Shown here piece after piece: positions 45,909 to 56,358 of a stretch of DNA of 64,000 nt. The DNA comes from Roseomonas gilardii subsp. gilardii (GTDB lineage Bacteria; Pseudomonadota; Alphaproteobacteria; Acetobacterales; Acetobacteraceae). The notes under the pieces are model-generated. The model saw only the letters and a list, made by a program, of their open reading frames with translations, did not search any database and had not been told where the DNA came from. The first letter of the stretch is position 1. Each line of letters begins with the position of its first letter. A program made the position numbers and the translations under genes. The stretch spans positions 3,774,501 to 3,838,500 of the forward strand of contig NZ_CP095554.1 of assembly GCF_023078375.1 (NCBI RefSeq), given 5' to 3'.

Positions 45909-46694
45909 TCAGCCACCCAGCAGGAAATAGGCGTAGTTCGTGTTGCCGTTGAGCGGCTCCTCCGGCACCAGCCTGACCGCCAGCGGCACGAAGCCCTTCG
46001 CCTCCGCCTCCGTCCAGAAGACATCGATGGGATAGGTGGTCATGTTCGCGACATGGCGCCGATAGGAGAAGCGTTTCGTCCGCGACGTCCAGGAATGCCG
46101 GCTGTAGCGGATCTGGATCATGGCCAGGCCGCCGGGCCGCAGGAGCCGCCGCGCGGCGGCCAGGACCCGCAGCCCGTACTCGGCGGAGGGCAGCAGTTCG
46201 AACACATAGGTCGAAAGGAACAGGTCGCAGGGCTCGGACAGCTTCTCCGGAACGGCTTCCGGCGATGCCGGATCGGCGAGCAGGGGATGGAAGCCGCGAT
46301 AGCCCATCGCCGCGAGTTGCCGGCCGCATTCGTCCAGACTCTCCGGCACGATGTCCAGGCCGATATAGGTGGTGCCGAGCGGCGCGAAATGCACCGCGTT
46401 GGCGCCACCGCCGCAGCCCCATTCCAGGATGCGCCGCGGCGCCCCGGCGCCCGCCATCAGCGCGAACTGCCGGTACAGGGCCAGGTTCTGCCGTCCGATC
46501 GCCAGCCAGCGTTCGTCGTCCGCAAAGACCCCGACGCCGCGCCAGTGCGAATACTCCTCGCGCCGCGCCGTCGCCGGCGAGTTCCAGAAGGCATTCGCCT
46601 CGCCCACCAGCCCCGCCTCGCTCGTCGCCGGTCGGAGGTGGAACTCCATCCAGCGATAAAGCCGCCGCAGCCTGCGCAGCGGATGAAGGCACAC
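45909..46694 (-). CDS. SAM-dependent methyltransferase
   Basis: This protein of about 261 residues is a class I methyltransferase. ILEWGCGGGANAVHFAP is the SAM-binding motif I (about residues 88-104), YIGLDIVPESLDECGRQL motif II with the acidic residue, and CDLFLSTYVFELLPS and LLRPGGLAMIQIRYS the later blocks. C-terminal ANMTTYPIDVFWTEAEAKGF is less conserved. The GTG at 46694 has GGAG upstream. Substrate unknown. The divergent gene at 46952 shares its promoter region. Confidence 0.8.
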   Translation of the reverse strand: MCLHPLRRLRRLYRWMEFHLRPATSEAGLVGEANAFWNSPATARREEYSHWRGVGVFADDERWLAIGRQNLALYRQFALMAGAGAPRRILEWGCGGGANAVHFAPLGTTYIGLDIVPESLDECGRQLAAMGYRGFHPLLADPASPEAVPEKLSEPCDLFLSTYVFELLPSAEYGLRVLAAARRLLRPGGLAMIQIRYSRHSWTSRTKRFSYRRHVANMTTYPIDVFWTEAEAKGFVPLAVRLVPEEPLNGNTNYAYFLLGG

Positions 46695-46951
46695 CTGCTC
46701 CGGCGATGGTCGAGACCCTATGATGGCCCTGCCCTCCAGCCAGTGGGGCCGGGGGATTCGCGGTTCGCGTGCTGGCCGCGAATGCCGCCCCACGGCGATT
46801 CGCAGCAGGCTATCGCCACCGGCTTCGCGGCTCACCAAGTTTGTTGCGCTCCGTATCGATGGCCGGGCCGGGGCGGTATCCTCCGCCCCGGCGGCGGCCT
46901 TCCCACACCTCCGGCCCATCCGCCGGGGCCATCCGGATCTGGAGTACCGCC

Positions 46952-48064
46952 ATGCGCGTGATCGTCGTCGGAGCTGGCATCCTGGGCTCCAGCCTGGCCT
47001 ATCACGCGGCGCGGGAGGGTGCCGAGGTGATCCTCCTCGACCCCATGGTGGAAGGCCGCGCCACCGCGGCGGGCGCGGGCATCATCTGCCCCTGGGCCTC
47101 CCGCGTCACCGATCCGGACTGGTACCGGCTTTCGGGCGGCGGGGCACGCTTCTACCCCCATCTGGTGGAGCGTCTGGCCGAGGAGGGCGAGACCCAGCTC
47201 AGCTACCGCCGCGTCGGCGCGCTCTGCGTGCCCGGCGACGAGGGCGAGCTGGACGAGACCGAGGCCCGAACCCGCATCCGCGCCGAGGAAGCCCCCGAGG
47301 CGGGGGAGATCACCCGCCTGATGCCGGAGGAGGCGCGCGCCCTCTTCCCGCCGCTGCGCCCGGGCCTCCCCGCCCTGCATGTCGGTGGGGCGGCGCGGGT
47401 GGACGGCCGGCAGCTCGCCACCGCCCTGCTGCGCGCCGCGGAACGGCACGGAGCGCAGCTCCACCGCTTCCCCGTGGCCTCCCTCCAGGCCCGGGACGGC
47501 GCCGTGCGGGGCGTGACGCTGGAGAATGGGATGGCGCTTGAGGCGGATGAGGTCGTGCTCGCCGCCGGGGCCTGGGCCCCGCCCCTGCTGGCGCCCCTGG
47601 GGCTGGAACTGGCGGTGCAGCCGCAGCGCGGCCAGATCCTGCACCTGCGCCTGCCGGGGGTGGAGACGCGCCACTGGCCTGTGCTGCTGCCGATGAGCAG
47701 CCACTATCTCCTGGCCTTCGACGACAGCCGGGTCGTGATCGGCGCGACGCGGGAGACCGGCTCGGGCTTCGACCACCGCTTCACCGCCGCCGGCATCCGG
47801 CAGGTGCTGGACGATGCGCTGGGCGTCGCGCCCGGCCTCGCCGACGCCACCCTGCACGAGATGCGCATCGGCTTCCGTCCCATGGGGCCGGATATCCGCC
47901 CTCTGCTGGGCCGGGTGCCGGGGCTGCCGGGGCTGGTCATCGCCAACGGCCTCGGCGCGGGCGGGCTGACCATGGGCCCCTATGCCGGGGCCCTTCTGGC
48001 GCAGCTCATCCTGACCGGCCGGACCGAGATCCCGCTGGCCCCCTACGACCCGCTGCGCCGCTGA
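46952..48064 (+). CDS. FAD-dependent oxidoreductase (DadA/glycine-oxidase-like)
   Basis: This 370-residue flavoenzyme of the DAO family oxidises amino acids or amines. VIVVGAGILGSSLAYHAAREGAEVILLD forms the FAD-binding Rossmann motif (residues 3-31), AGAGIICPWASR follows as in D-amino-acid dehydrogenases, and the C-terminus has GFRPMGPDIRPLLGRVPGLPGLVIANGLGAGGLTMGP. GGAG lies before ATG 46952. No dehydrogenase partner subunit is nearby. Confidence 0.88.
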   Translation: MRVIVVGAGILGSSLAYHAAREGAEVILLDPMVEGRATAAGAGIICPWASRVTDPDWYRLSGGGARFYPHLVERLAEEGETQLSYRRVGALCVPGDEGELDETEARTRIRAEEAPEAGEITRLMPEEARALFPPLRPGLPALHVGGAARVDGRQLATALLRAAERHGAQLHRFPVASLQARDGAVRGVTLENGMALEADEVVLAAGAWAPPLLAPLGLELAVQPQRGQILHLRLPGVETRHWPVLLPMSSHYLLAFDDSRVVIGATRETGSGFDHRFTAAGIRQVLDDALGVAPGLADATLHEMRIGFRPMGPDIRPLLGRVPGLPGLVIANGLGAGGLTMGPYAGALLAQLILTGRTEIPLAPYDPLRR

Positions 48065-48143
48065 TCCCCCCGAGCCGGGGCGCCGGGGAAACCCGCCTCG
48101 CCGCCGGGGCGTTTTCCGGGCTGGAAGGTTGGGAGAACCGCAG

Positions 48144-48410
48144 ATGATCGACGAGAAGTTCGCCAACCGTGAGGACCGCCCCTTCCCCACGGACGACCCG
48201 ATCCAGCAGGACCCGACGATCCGCCGGCAGGCCCATGGCCGCAAGGCCAAGGACCGGGGCGACGATCCCGCCGCCGGCACGGCGGCCGAACCGGTCTCGC
48301 CGGGCGAATACCAGGCCGGGGACAGCAGCGAACTGGCTCAGGCTCTCGGCGGCCCGGTGGACATCTCTCCGATCCGGGGTCGGCGGATGATCGAACGCGA
48401 GGAGGAATAG
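48144..48410 (+). CDS. Small charged protein of unknown function
   Basis: This 88-residue, strongly hydrophilic protein (MIDEKFANREDRPFPTDDP, ending RRMIEREEE) has no helix long enough to cross a membrane and no cysteine. GGGAGA precedes ATG 48144. Composition suggests intrinsic disorder. I cannot assign a function. Confidence 0.55.
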   Translation: MIDEKFANREDRPFPTDDPIQQDPTIRRQAHGRKAKDRGDDPAAGTAAEPVSPGEYQAGDSSELAQALGGPVDISPIRGRRMIEREEE

Positions 48411-48426
48411 TCCCCCTCGCGGCTGC

Positions 48427-51400
48427 CTACAGGCTCTGCTCCGCGCGCCAGAGCAGCCAGGGCGTGAGCTCCGGCACCCGCTTCGGCGCCGCGGATGGGC
48501 CGGCCAGCCGCAGCCGCACCTCCGGCCCGTCCGGGATGCGGAGGCCTAGGCTCAGATCCAGCATCCGCCGCGTCAGGTCGATCTCGCCTCCCAGGCCCAG
48601 AAGAAGGTCCGTGGCGGTGATCTCGCCCGAGGCGATCCGGGCGCGGCCATCCTGCAGTTGCAGGGCCAGGGCCAGGCGCTCGAAAGGTGTCTCGCCTCCG
48701 GCCAGAGCCTGACGCATCCGCGCCTCCGCCTGGGGGCCCGGTGCCCGGACCGCCTGCAGGGCGGCCGCGCCGTCGATCCCCAGCAGCACGCCCTGCCGCA
48801 GTTCCAGGCTGCCTGCGCCGCCCAGCGTGGCCATCATCGCCGAAGGACTGCGCCCCTGGGCGGACAGACGGAAGATCGCATCCCCCACCCCGCCGCGCAG
48901 GTCGAGGGGCCAGCCCGTCAGCGCGCCATCCAGCGTCGCGCCGGCGATGCGCCCCTGAAGCTCCATCTGCGGCACATCCTCTGCCGCCCGCAGCACCAGG
49001 CGCCCCGAGGCATCGCCGCCCCGCAGCCTGCCGCGCGCGACCTCCACCTCCAGCAGGCCATCCAGCAGCCGGACGGTGCTCTCGCTGTCCTCCAGCAGGG
49101 GGCCGCCCCAGGGGCCGATCCGGTCGGCCGCCACGGACATGTCCAGATCCAGCATCCGCAGCGGCTCCAGCGGCAGCGGCCGCGCATCGAGCGACAGCGC
49201 CGGCAGGGGCAGGTCCTCCGCCACGAGTCGGCCGGTCAGGCGCGGGCGCGGCCGGCCCGCCTCGCCGCCCGCGAAGGCCAGGGAAAGCTGCCCGTCCGTG
49301 CGCAGGGTGCCCGCCACCAGATCGAAGCGGTCACTGGACACGCCCTGGGGTCCGGCGGTGAAATTCGCGATCAGGGACATGGAGCCCTGGCCCAGCCAGC
49401 CTTCGGCCCCATCCCAGCCGGTGAGGTCGCGCACCAGCCGCGGCACCCCCGGATGCCGCAGGGTCACATTCCCGGCCAGCTTCCGCTCCGGCAGATCCAG
49501 CACACCGTTGCTGTCCAGGCGCAGGTCGGACCAGTCACCTTCCAGCCGCAGGCCCAGCGCGTCCAGCGGGCCACCGCCGGACAGGCGCAGGGCCAGGGGC
49601 GCCCCGGCCAGCCGCGTCGCATCCGGCCAGTTCCCCGGCAGCGCCGCGAAGAGCGGCCGCGGGTCCGGCGCCGCCACCTCCAGCATCAGGTCCGACAGGC
49701 GCGGCTGCGCGCCCAGCAGCGCCACGCCGGAGGCCATGACATCCGCCCCCGCCACCCGGCCGGTGAACTGGCGCAGGGTCAGCCGCCCGGCCTCCAGCGC
49801 CGCGTCGAGCCCGGCGCGTTCCGCCGTCACCCCGCGCAGCCGCACCCGGTCGGCGGCCAGGCGCAGATTGGCGTCGAAGCCGCCCAGCTCGGCCGAAAGC
49901 GCCTCCCAGCTCCGCCCCGGTGTCAGCAGCCCATCCAGGTCGAGGCGATCCAGCGTCACCCCCAGGCCGAAGGAGGGCCGCTGCGCCCCCGCCGCCTGCA
50001 CTACGCCGCCGGCTCCCATCACAGCACCGCTCGCCGGAGTGCCTGCCCCGGAAGCGCCGGCGGCGGAGGAAGTCGGCCCGGCGCCCGCCTGGGTTCCCCC
50101 GCCCGGGGTTGCGCCAGCCTGGGATGCATTACCCTGCGTCTGGGCTCCGCCCGCCGCTCCGCTCCCGGGCGTCGCGCCGCCCCTGCCAGCCGCCGCCTGT
50201 GGGGCTCCTCCCTGGGTTGCCCCCCTTGGGTCGTGCCTCCCGGGGCTGCTCCTCCTTGGGCCGCATTGCTGCTGCGCGGCGACGGGAGGCGCCCCTGGGG
50301 CCGCCCCTGGGGCCGCCCCTGGGGCCAACGTCGAGCCCTGGCGGAACACGCCCGCGCCGGACAGGCGCGCGCCGTCCACCGTGGCGCTCAGCTCCGGCAC
50401 CGCCACCTGCCCGTCCTCGATCACCAGCCGGGCATGGCCATCCGCATGTTGCAGACGGTCGGGCGCCAGGCTCGGCAGCGGCCAGCCCAGCGCCGCCAGC
50501 GTCGCCCGCAGCTCCTCGCTGCGGAAATCCAGCGCTGCCTCCAGCCGCTTGCCGGCGGTGGCACCGTTCATCGTCACCTGGGTCTCGCCGGGCAGGATCG
50601 CGGAGGCGTCGGTCAGGCTCAGCCGGTCCCCCTCCCGGAAGACGGAAGCCCGCAGGCGCCGCAGCGGCACGCCGCGCAGCGTCGCCGCCTCTACCGAGAA
50701 ATCCAGGCCGAAGGGCAGGCCGCCCCCGGCACGCAGGCTGTTCTGCCAGGGGTCGAGGTTCAGCCGCCCGGCGGCCAGCGACAGGTCCAGCCGGGGCTGC
50801 GGCCGCAGCCGCAGCGTCAGCGCCCCGCGCGCCGGGTTGCCGTTGAAGTCGAGGTCCAGCCCATCCGCGATGATCAGGTCGGCCGAGGCGGATAGCCGCC
50901 CCTGTGCCCGGAAGGGCCCCGGCGGCCCCGGCAGCATCAGCGAGAGATCCGGCCCGGACGCCTCGATCCGCCCCTCCAGCCCGCCCTCGGGCGGCAGGGC
51001 GCCGCGCGCCGCCAGGGTGGTGCCGCCGGAGGAGAGTGCCAGGTCCAGCGGCATGGCGCCGTCGAAGCCCGCCCGGCCCAGCGTGGCGTCGAAGCGCACC
51101 TCCCGCCCGGCCCAGACCTCCATGGGCACGAAGCTGCCGGTGGCATGCATCGCCTCGGTGTAGGAACCGGCGGACAGCTTCGCCCGCACGCGCTCGAAGA
51201 CCATGCTGCCGATGGTGAGCCGGCTGTCCACCACCTCCGCCTGGAAGGAGGCGAGCGAGGCCGAGAAGGCGAAGCTCGGCACCGGTGGCCAGGGCAGGCG
51301 GATCTCCGCCCCCACCAGGGTCAGCTCGCGCGGCGCCATGCGCCCGGCGAGCAGCGACCAGCCATCCAGCTTCAGGTTCAGCGCCCGCGCGCCGAAGCCA

Positions 51401-51639
51401 AGCGAGGCTTCCGGCTGGCCGACCGTGACGCCCTCGGCCTCCAGCATCGGCTCCGGCAGCAGGGTCAGGTGCACCGGCCCGGACAGCGTCACCGCCATGC
51501 CCAGCCGCTGCGCCGCCAGGCTGGCGAGCTGGCCGCGCCAGGCGGTCCAGTCGAGCAGGCGCGGCGCGAACCAGAGGCCGGCCAGCGCCAGCACGAGCAG
51601 CAGCACCGCCGCCGCGCCGAAGCGGCGCAGGGCGGTCAT
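48427..51639 (-). CDS. AsmA family protein
   Basis: This 1,070-residue envelope protein has an N-terminal membrane helix (FGAAAVLLLVLALAGLWFAP) and an AsmA domain beginning LLDWTAWRGQLASLAAQRLGMAVTLSGPVHLTLLPEPMLEAEGVTVG. The middle includes a long Gly/Ala/Gln/Pro linker (about residues 430-550) with short tandem repeats. The C-terminal AsmA-like part (LELRQGVLLGIDGAAAL, TPFERLALALQLQDGRARI, GGEIDLTRRMLDLSLGLRI) is intact. It is a second AsmA-type protein besides the one at 15270, and of the shorter AsmA proper branch. The linker contains one stretch (CGPRRSSPGRHDPRG) that looks out of frame. Confidence 0.88.
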   Translation of the reverse strand: MTALRRFGAAAVLLLVLALAGLWFAPRLLDWTAWRGQLASLAAQRLGMAVTLSGPVHLTLLPEPMLEAEGVTVGQPEASLGFGARALNLKLDGWSLLAGRMAPRELTLVGAEIRLPWPPVPSFAFSASLASFQAEVVDSRLTIGSMVFERVRAKLSAGSYTEAMHATGSFVPMEVWAGREVRFDATLGRAGFDGAMPLDLALSSGGTTLAARGALPPEGGLEGRIEASGPDLSLMLPGPPGPFRAQGRLSASADLIIADGLDLDFNGNPARGALTLRLRPQPRLDLSLAAGRLNLDPWQNSLRAGGGLPFGLDFSVEAATLRGVPLRRLRASVFREGDRLSLTDASAILPGETQVTMNGATAGKRLEAALDFRSEELRATLAALGWPLPSLAPDRLQHADGHARLVIEDGQVAVPELSATVDGARLSGAGVFRQGSTLAPGAAPGAAPGAPPVAAQQQCGPRRSSPGRHDPRGATQGGAPQAAAGRGGATPGSGAAGGAQTQGNASQAGATPGGGTQAGAGPTSSAAGASGAGTPASGAVMGAGGVVQAAGAQRPSFGLGVTLDRLDLDGLLTPGRSWEALSAELGGFDANLRLAADRVRLRGVTAERAGLDAALEAGRLTLRQFTGRVAGADVMASGVALLGAQPRLSDLMLEVAAPDPRPLFAALPGNWPDATRLAGAPLALRLSGGGPLDALGLRLEGDWSDLRLDSNGVLDLPERKLAGNVTLRHPGVPRLVRDLTGWDGAEGWLGQGSMSLIANFTAGPQGVSSDRFDLVAGTLRTDGQLSLAFAGGEAGRPRPRLTGRLVAEDLPLPALSLDARPLPLEPLRMLDLDMSVAADRIGPWGGPLLEDSESTVRLLDGLLEVEVARGRLRGGDASGRLVLRAAEDVPQMELQGRIAGATLDGALTGWPLDLRGGVGDAIFRLSAQGRSPSAMMATLGGAGSLELRQGVLLGIDGAAALQAVRAPGPQAEARMRQALAGGETPFERLALALQLQDGRARIASGEITATDLLLGLGGEIDLTRRMLDLSLGLRIPDGPEVRLRLAGPSAAPKRVPELTPWLLWRAEQSL
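50291..50326. repeat. 12-bp x 3 minisatellite in the AsmA linker
   Basis: Three perfect copies of GCCCCTGGGGCC lie head to tail, encoding Ala-Pro-Gly-Ala repeats on the minus strand. Being a multiple of three, the array can change length without frame loss. Confidence 0.85.
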
Positions 51640-51668
51640 CGCGGCAGATCCTCCCGTCCCGTCAGGGC

Positions 51669-54600
51669 TCAGCCCCTCCCTTTCGCATCACCCCAGCCGC
51701 CGCCACCCGGGGTTTCCAGCCCGAGGATGTCGCCAGCCTCCAGCACGGCGCGGTCGCAGCCGCGCATCGGCTCGACCCGCCCGTCCAGGCGCTCCACCCA
51801 TTGCCGGCCGGGCGCGCCCGGGGCACCGCCCTCCAGGCCATGCGGCGCGACCTCGCGGCGGGAGGCGACGATCACTGCCTCCATCGGCTCCAGGAAGCGG
51901 ATGCGCCGGCGCGAGCCATCGCCGCCCCGCCATTGCCCCGCCCCGCCCGAGCCGCGCCGAATGGAGAATTCCTCCAGCCGCACCGGATAGCGCATCTCCA
52001 GGATCTCCGGATCCGTCATGCGCGTGTTGGTCATATGCGTCTGCACCGCGCTCGCCCCATCGAAGCCCGGCCCGGCACCGACTCCGCCACAGACCGTCTC
52101 GTAGTACTGGTAGCGCGCATTGCCGAAGAGAAGGTTGTTCATCGTCGCCTGGGCGCAGGCGCAGGCATGCAGCGCGCCGAGCAGCGCATTGGCCACAGCC
52201 TGCGACACCTCGGTATTGCCAGCCACCACCGCGGCCCCCGGATGCGGCGAGAGGAAGCTGCCCTCCGGCACCACGATCTCGATGGGCACCAGGCAGCCGT
52301 CGTTGAGCGGGATCTCCTCCCCCACCAGGCAGCGGAAACAATACAGCACCACCGCCCGCGTCACCGCCGGCGGCGCGTTGAAATTGCCGCCCCGCTGCGC
52401 CCCGGTGCCGGTGAAATCCACCACCGCGCGGCGCGCGGCGCGGTCCACCCGCACCGCGACGCGCAGCGGCGAGCCGTCATCCATCGTATAGGCGAATTCG
52501 CCATCGCCCAGCCGGTCGAGCACGCGGCGCACGCTCTCCTCGGCATTGTCCATCACATGGCGCATATAGGCCCGCACCGTGCCGAGCCCGTGCTCGCGCA
52601 CGGCGCGGCGCAGTTCCTGCACGCCCGTCTCGTTGGCCGCGACCTGCGCCTTGATGTCGGCGACATTCACGTCCGGCGAGCGCGCCGGATATTTCGCTCC
52701 CGACAGCAGGGCGCGGAACTCCGCCTCGCGGAAACGCCCCTGCTCGACGAGGAGGAAGTCGTCGATCACCACCCCCTCCTCCTCCAGCACCGTGGAATCC
52801 GGCGGCGTGGAGCCCGGCGTCAGGCCGCCGATATCCGCATGGTGGCCGCGCGATCCGACGAAGAACAGGATCTGCCCGGTTTCCCCATCGGGGCCGCCCT
52901 CCCCGAAGACCGGCGTGATCACCGTGACATCCGGCAGATGCGTGCCGCCATTGTACGGGTTGTTCAGCGCCACCACGTCGCCGGGACGCAGCGTGGCACC
53001 GCGCGAGCGGATCACCGTGCGCACGCTTTCCCCCATCGCGCCCAGATGCACCGGCACATGCGGCGCATTGGCCACCAGCCGCCCCTCGGCATCGAAGATG
53101 GCGCAGGAGAAGTCGAGCCGCTCCTTGATGTTCACGGAGAGCGAGGTGTTCTGCAGCACCGTGCCCGTCTGCTCGGCGATGCTCATGAACAGCGCGCCGA
53201 ACAGCTCCAGCATCACCGGATCGGGCCGGCCGGTATCCGCCACCACCGCATTCGCCCGCGCCTCGACACGGCGCAGGATCATGTGGTTCAGCGCCGTCAC
53301 CTCGGCCTGCCAGCCGGGCTCCACCACCGTGGTCGCGTTCGCCTCGCGGATCAGCGCCGGCCCGCGCACCGTGTCACCGGCCAGCAGCGCCCCGCGCTCC
53401 AGCACCGGGGCGCGGTGCTCGCGGCCGCCGGTGAAGAGCGCCACCTCGTCGATCACCGGCACGGCCTCGCCCGGCGCGCGGGCGGCGAGCCGCGGCTCCT
53501 CCACCGGCTCGCCCGCTGCGATCGCCTCAGCGATGCAGGCTTCCACGATCACCTCCCGCTCCGGGGAGGCGAAGCCGAAGCGGCGGCGATGCGCCTCGGT
53601 GAAGCCCGCCAGCACCGCCTCGTATTCCCCGAACTCCACCGGCAGGAAGGCATCCGTCCCGGCATAGCGCAGGTGCAGCCGCCGCTGCGCCGAAAGCCGC
53701 GCCGCCCCGTTGCCCTGGCGCAGCAGCTCCGCGCGCCCTTCCTCCGCCAGCGCGTCCAGCCTCGAAGCCAGCGCCGCCATGCCCTCCGGCGAGAGCGGCT
53801 GTTCCACCGCCGCCTCCCGGATCACGCTGGCATCGGCCAGCCCCATGCCATAGGCGGACAGCACCCCGGCGAAGGGATGCACGAAGACCGTCTCCATCCC
53901 CAGCTCGTCCGCCACCAGGCAGGCATGCTACCCACCCGCGCCGCCGAAGCACTGCAGCGTGTAGCGCGAGGCGTCGTGCCCTTTCTGGATGCTCACCTGC
54001 CGGATCGCATGCGCCATGTTCGCCACCGCGATGCGCAGGAACCCTTCCGCCACGGCGCGCGGGTCCATCTCCGGCTCCCCGGTCGCCGCCGCGATCTCCC
54101 GCGCCAGGGCGGCGAACTTCTCCCGCACCACCCCGGCATCCAGCGGTTGGTCGCCATGCGGCCCGAAGATCGCCGGGAAATGCGCCGGCTGCACCTTGCC
54201 GGTCATGACATTCGCATCCGTCACGGTGAGCGGCCCGCCCCGGCGGTAGCAGGCCGGCCCCGGCACCGCCCCGGCGCTTTCCGGCCCGACGCGGAAGCGC
54301 GCGCCGTCGAAGCCCAGCCGCGAGCCGCCGCCCGCCGCCACCGTGTTGATCGCCATCATCGGGGCGCGCATCCGCACGCCCGCTACCTCGGTCTCGAAGG
54401 CGCGCTCGAACTGCCCCGCATAGAGTGCGACATCCGTGCTGGTGCCGCCCATGTCGAAGCCGATGATGCGGTCGAACCCGGCCATGGCGGCGGTGCGCGC
54501 CGCGCCCACGATGCCGCCCGCCGGACCGGACAGGATCGCGTCCTTGCCCTCGAAACCCGCCGCATCGGCCAGCCCGCCGGAGGATCGCATGAAGGAAAGC

Positions 54601-55322
54601 CGGGCACGGTCCCGCTCCGCCCGCCCTTCCGGGTTCAGCTCCCCCGCCACCTGGGCGACGTAGCGGCGCAGGATCGGCGAGAGATAGGCATCCACCACCG
54701 CCGTGTCGGCGCGCGGCACGAGGCGCGGCAATGGCGAGGCCCGGTGCGACAGCGAGACCTGGGCGAAGCCTTCCTCCCGCGCGATGGCGCCGATGCGCTC
54801 CTCATGCGCCGGATTGGCCCAGGCATGCAGCAGCGCCACCGCCACGGCGGGGATGCCGTCGGCCTTCGCCGCCCGCAGCGCCGCCCGCGCCGCATCCTCG
54901 TCTAGCGCCTCGATCTCCCGCCCCTGCGCGTCCAGCCGGCCGCCGATCTCGGCCACCCGCTCATGCAGCAGGGAGGGCAGGCGCACATCCAGGTCGAAGA
55001 GCCGCGGCCGCGCCTGGTTGCCGATGCGCGGCAGGTCGGCGAAGCCCCGGTTGAGGATCAGCAGCACCCGCTCCCCCTTGCGCTCCAACAGCGCATTGGT
55101 GGCGACGGTGGTGCCCATCTTCACCGCCTCGACCGCGCCGGGCGGCAGCACCTCGCCCGGCGCCAGCCCGAGGATGGCGCGGATGCCGGCCACCGCCGCG
55201 TCCCGGTACGCTTCCGGGTTCTCCGAGAGCAGCTTGCGCGTGCTCAGCCGCCCTTCCGGATCGCGCGCCACGATGTCGGTGAAGGTCCCGCCGCGATCCA
55301 CCCAGAACTGCCAGCCCGCCAT
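51669..55322 (-). pseudogene. Hydantoinase/5-oxoprolinase fusion (HyuA-HyuB), split by one in-frame amber codon
   Basis: The N-terminal HyuA half begins [19 protein letters not shown], with [14 protein letters not shown] as the second ATPase motif. After the TAG at 53928-53930 the same frame continues HACLVADELGMETVFVHPFAGVLSAYGMGLADAS and into HyuB (VALNNPYNGGTHLPDVTVITPVFGEGG, GGAGQWRGGDGSRRRI). Together this is a normal-size 5-oxoprolinase-like enzyme of about 1,217 residues that hydrolyses oxoproline or hydantoin rings with ATP. Homologues have FGGAGGQHAC, so CAG became TAG: one C-to-T change, not a frameshift. It may be a real nonsense mutation, a sequence error, or suppressed. A GTG four codons later could restart the downstream piece. 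Confidence 0.85.
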
Positions 55323-55488
55323 CGTCAGATCCCCATCCTGCAACCCCAGGAGCCGGAAGCCCCGGGCCGCCTCGCGGCGCACGATGCGCAGCGCCCCGCC
55401 GCGCGGCAACCCGGCCCATCCCGGGAGAGGGCCGGAAGCGGCAGCGCATGCCGTGCGTTTGCCTTCCGTGCAAGCTCAGGAGCATCGC

Positions 55489-56217
55489 ATGGCCCGGCAA
55501 ACCGCCTACGAACTGTTCTACTGGCCTGGCCTGCCGGGGCGCGGCGAATTCGTCCGCCTGGCCCTGGAAGCCGCCGGGGCCTCCTATACCGACCATGCCC
55601 GGCACCCCGACGGCCTGGCGGCGATGCAGGCGCTGCTGACGGACGTGGCCCAGCCGCACCCGCCCTTCGCGGCGCCCTTCCTGCGCGACGGCCCGCTGCT
55701 GATCGGCCAGACCCCGGCCATCCTGCTGCATCTGGGGAACAAGCACGGGCTGGCGCCGGAGGCGGAGGAGGGCCGCCTCTGGTGCCACCAGATCCAGCTC
55801 ACCATCGCCGACCTGGTGACGGAGGCGCACGACAGCCATCACCCGGTCGCCAGCTCCCTCTACTACGAGGACCAGAAGCCCGAGGCCGCCCGGCGCGCGA
55901 AGGACTTCCGCGACAGCCGGATGCCGAAGTTCCTTGGCTGGTTCGAGCGTATCCTGGCCGCCAACCCCGCCGGCCCCGCCCATCTGGTGGATCGGGCGCT
56001 GAGCTATGCCGACCTTTCGCTGTTCCAGACCGTGGAGGGGCTGCGCTACGCCTTCCCCCGTGCCAGCGCGCGGGCCTTGCGGAAGACGCCGCATGTCGCG
56101 GCCCTGGCCGCCTCGGTGGCGGGATGGCCGCGCATCGCCGCCTACCTCGCCAGCCCGCGCCGCCAGCCCTTCAACCAGAACGGCATCTTCCGCCACTACC
56201 CCGAGCTGGACGGATAG
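55489..56217 (+). CDS. Glutathione S-transferase-like protein
   Basis: This 242-residue protein has a thioredoxin-like N-terminal domain (YELFYWPGLPGRGEFVRLALEAAG, then PFLRDGPLLIGQTPAILLHLGNKHGL with the cis-proline and Ser-binding site) and an all-helical C-terminal domain (IADLVTEAHDSHHPV, LSYADLSLFQTVEGLRYAFPRA). The PGLPGRGE sequence matches the sigma/prostaglandin-synthase-like GST group. Likely role is glutathione conjugation or peroxide detoxification. It is divergent from the hydantoinase gene. Confidence 0.88.
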   Translation: MARQTAYELFYWPGLPGRGEFVRLALEAAGASYTDHARHPDGLAAMQALLTDVAQPHPPFAAPFLRDGPLLIGQTPAILLHLGNKHGLAPEAEEGRLWCHQIQLTIADLVTEAHDSHHPVASSLYYEDQKPEAARRAKDFRDSRMPKFLGWFERILAANPAGPAHLVDRALSYADLSLFQTVEGLRYAFPRASARALRKTPHVAALAASVAGWPRIAAYLASPRRQPFNQNGIFRHYPELDG

Positions 56218-56358
56218 GGCGGCCGGCCCACGCCCCGGCCCCCGTTGCCTTTCCGGATCGGAAATATCGGCGATCGAATGCCTCGCAAGGCACGTCGCCC
56301 AGAATACCGCCACGTGCTATGTCCATGTTGAGAGCTGGGATCGCGCGGGTCGTCGGAT

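Noticed and set aside
50215-50300. Compensating frameshifts in the AsmA linker
   Set aside because: One stretch (CGPRRSSPGRHDPRG) reads better in another frame, but the region is low-complexity, so the case is too weak to call.
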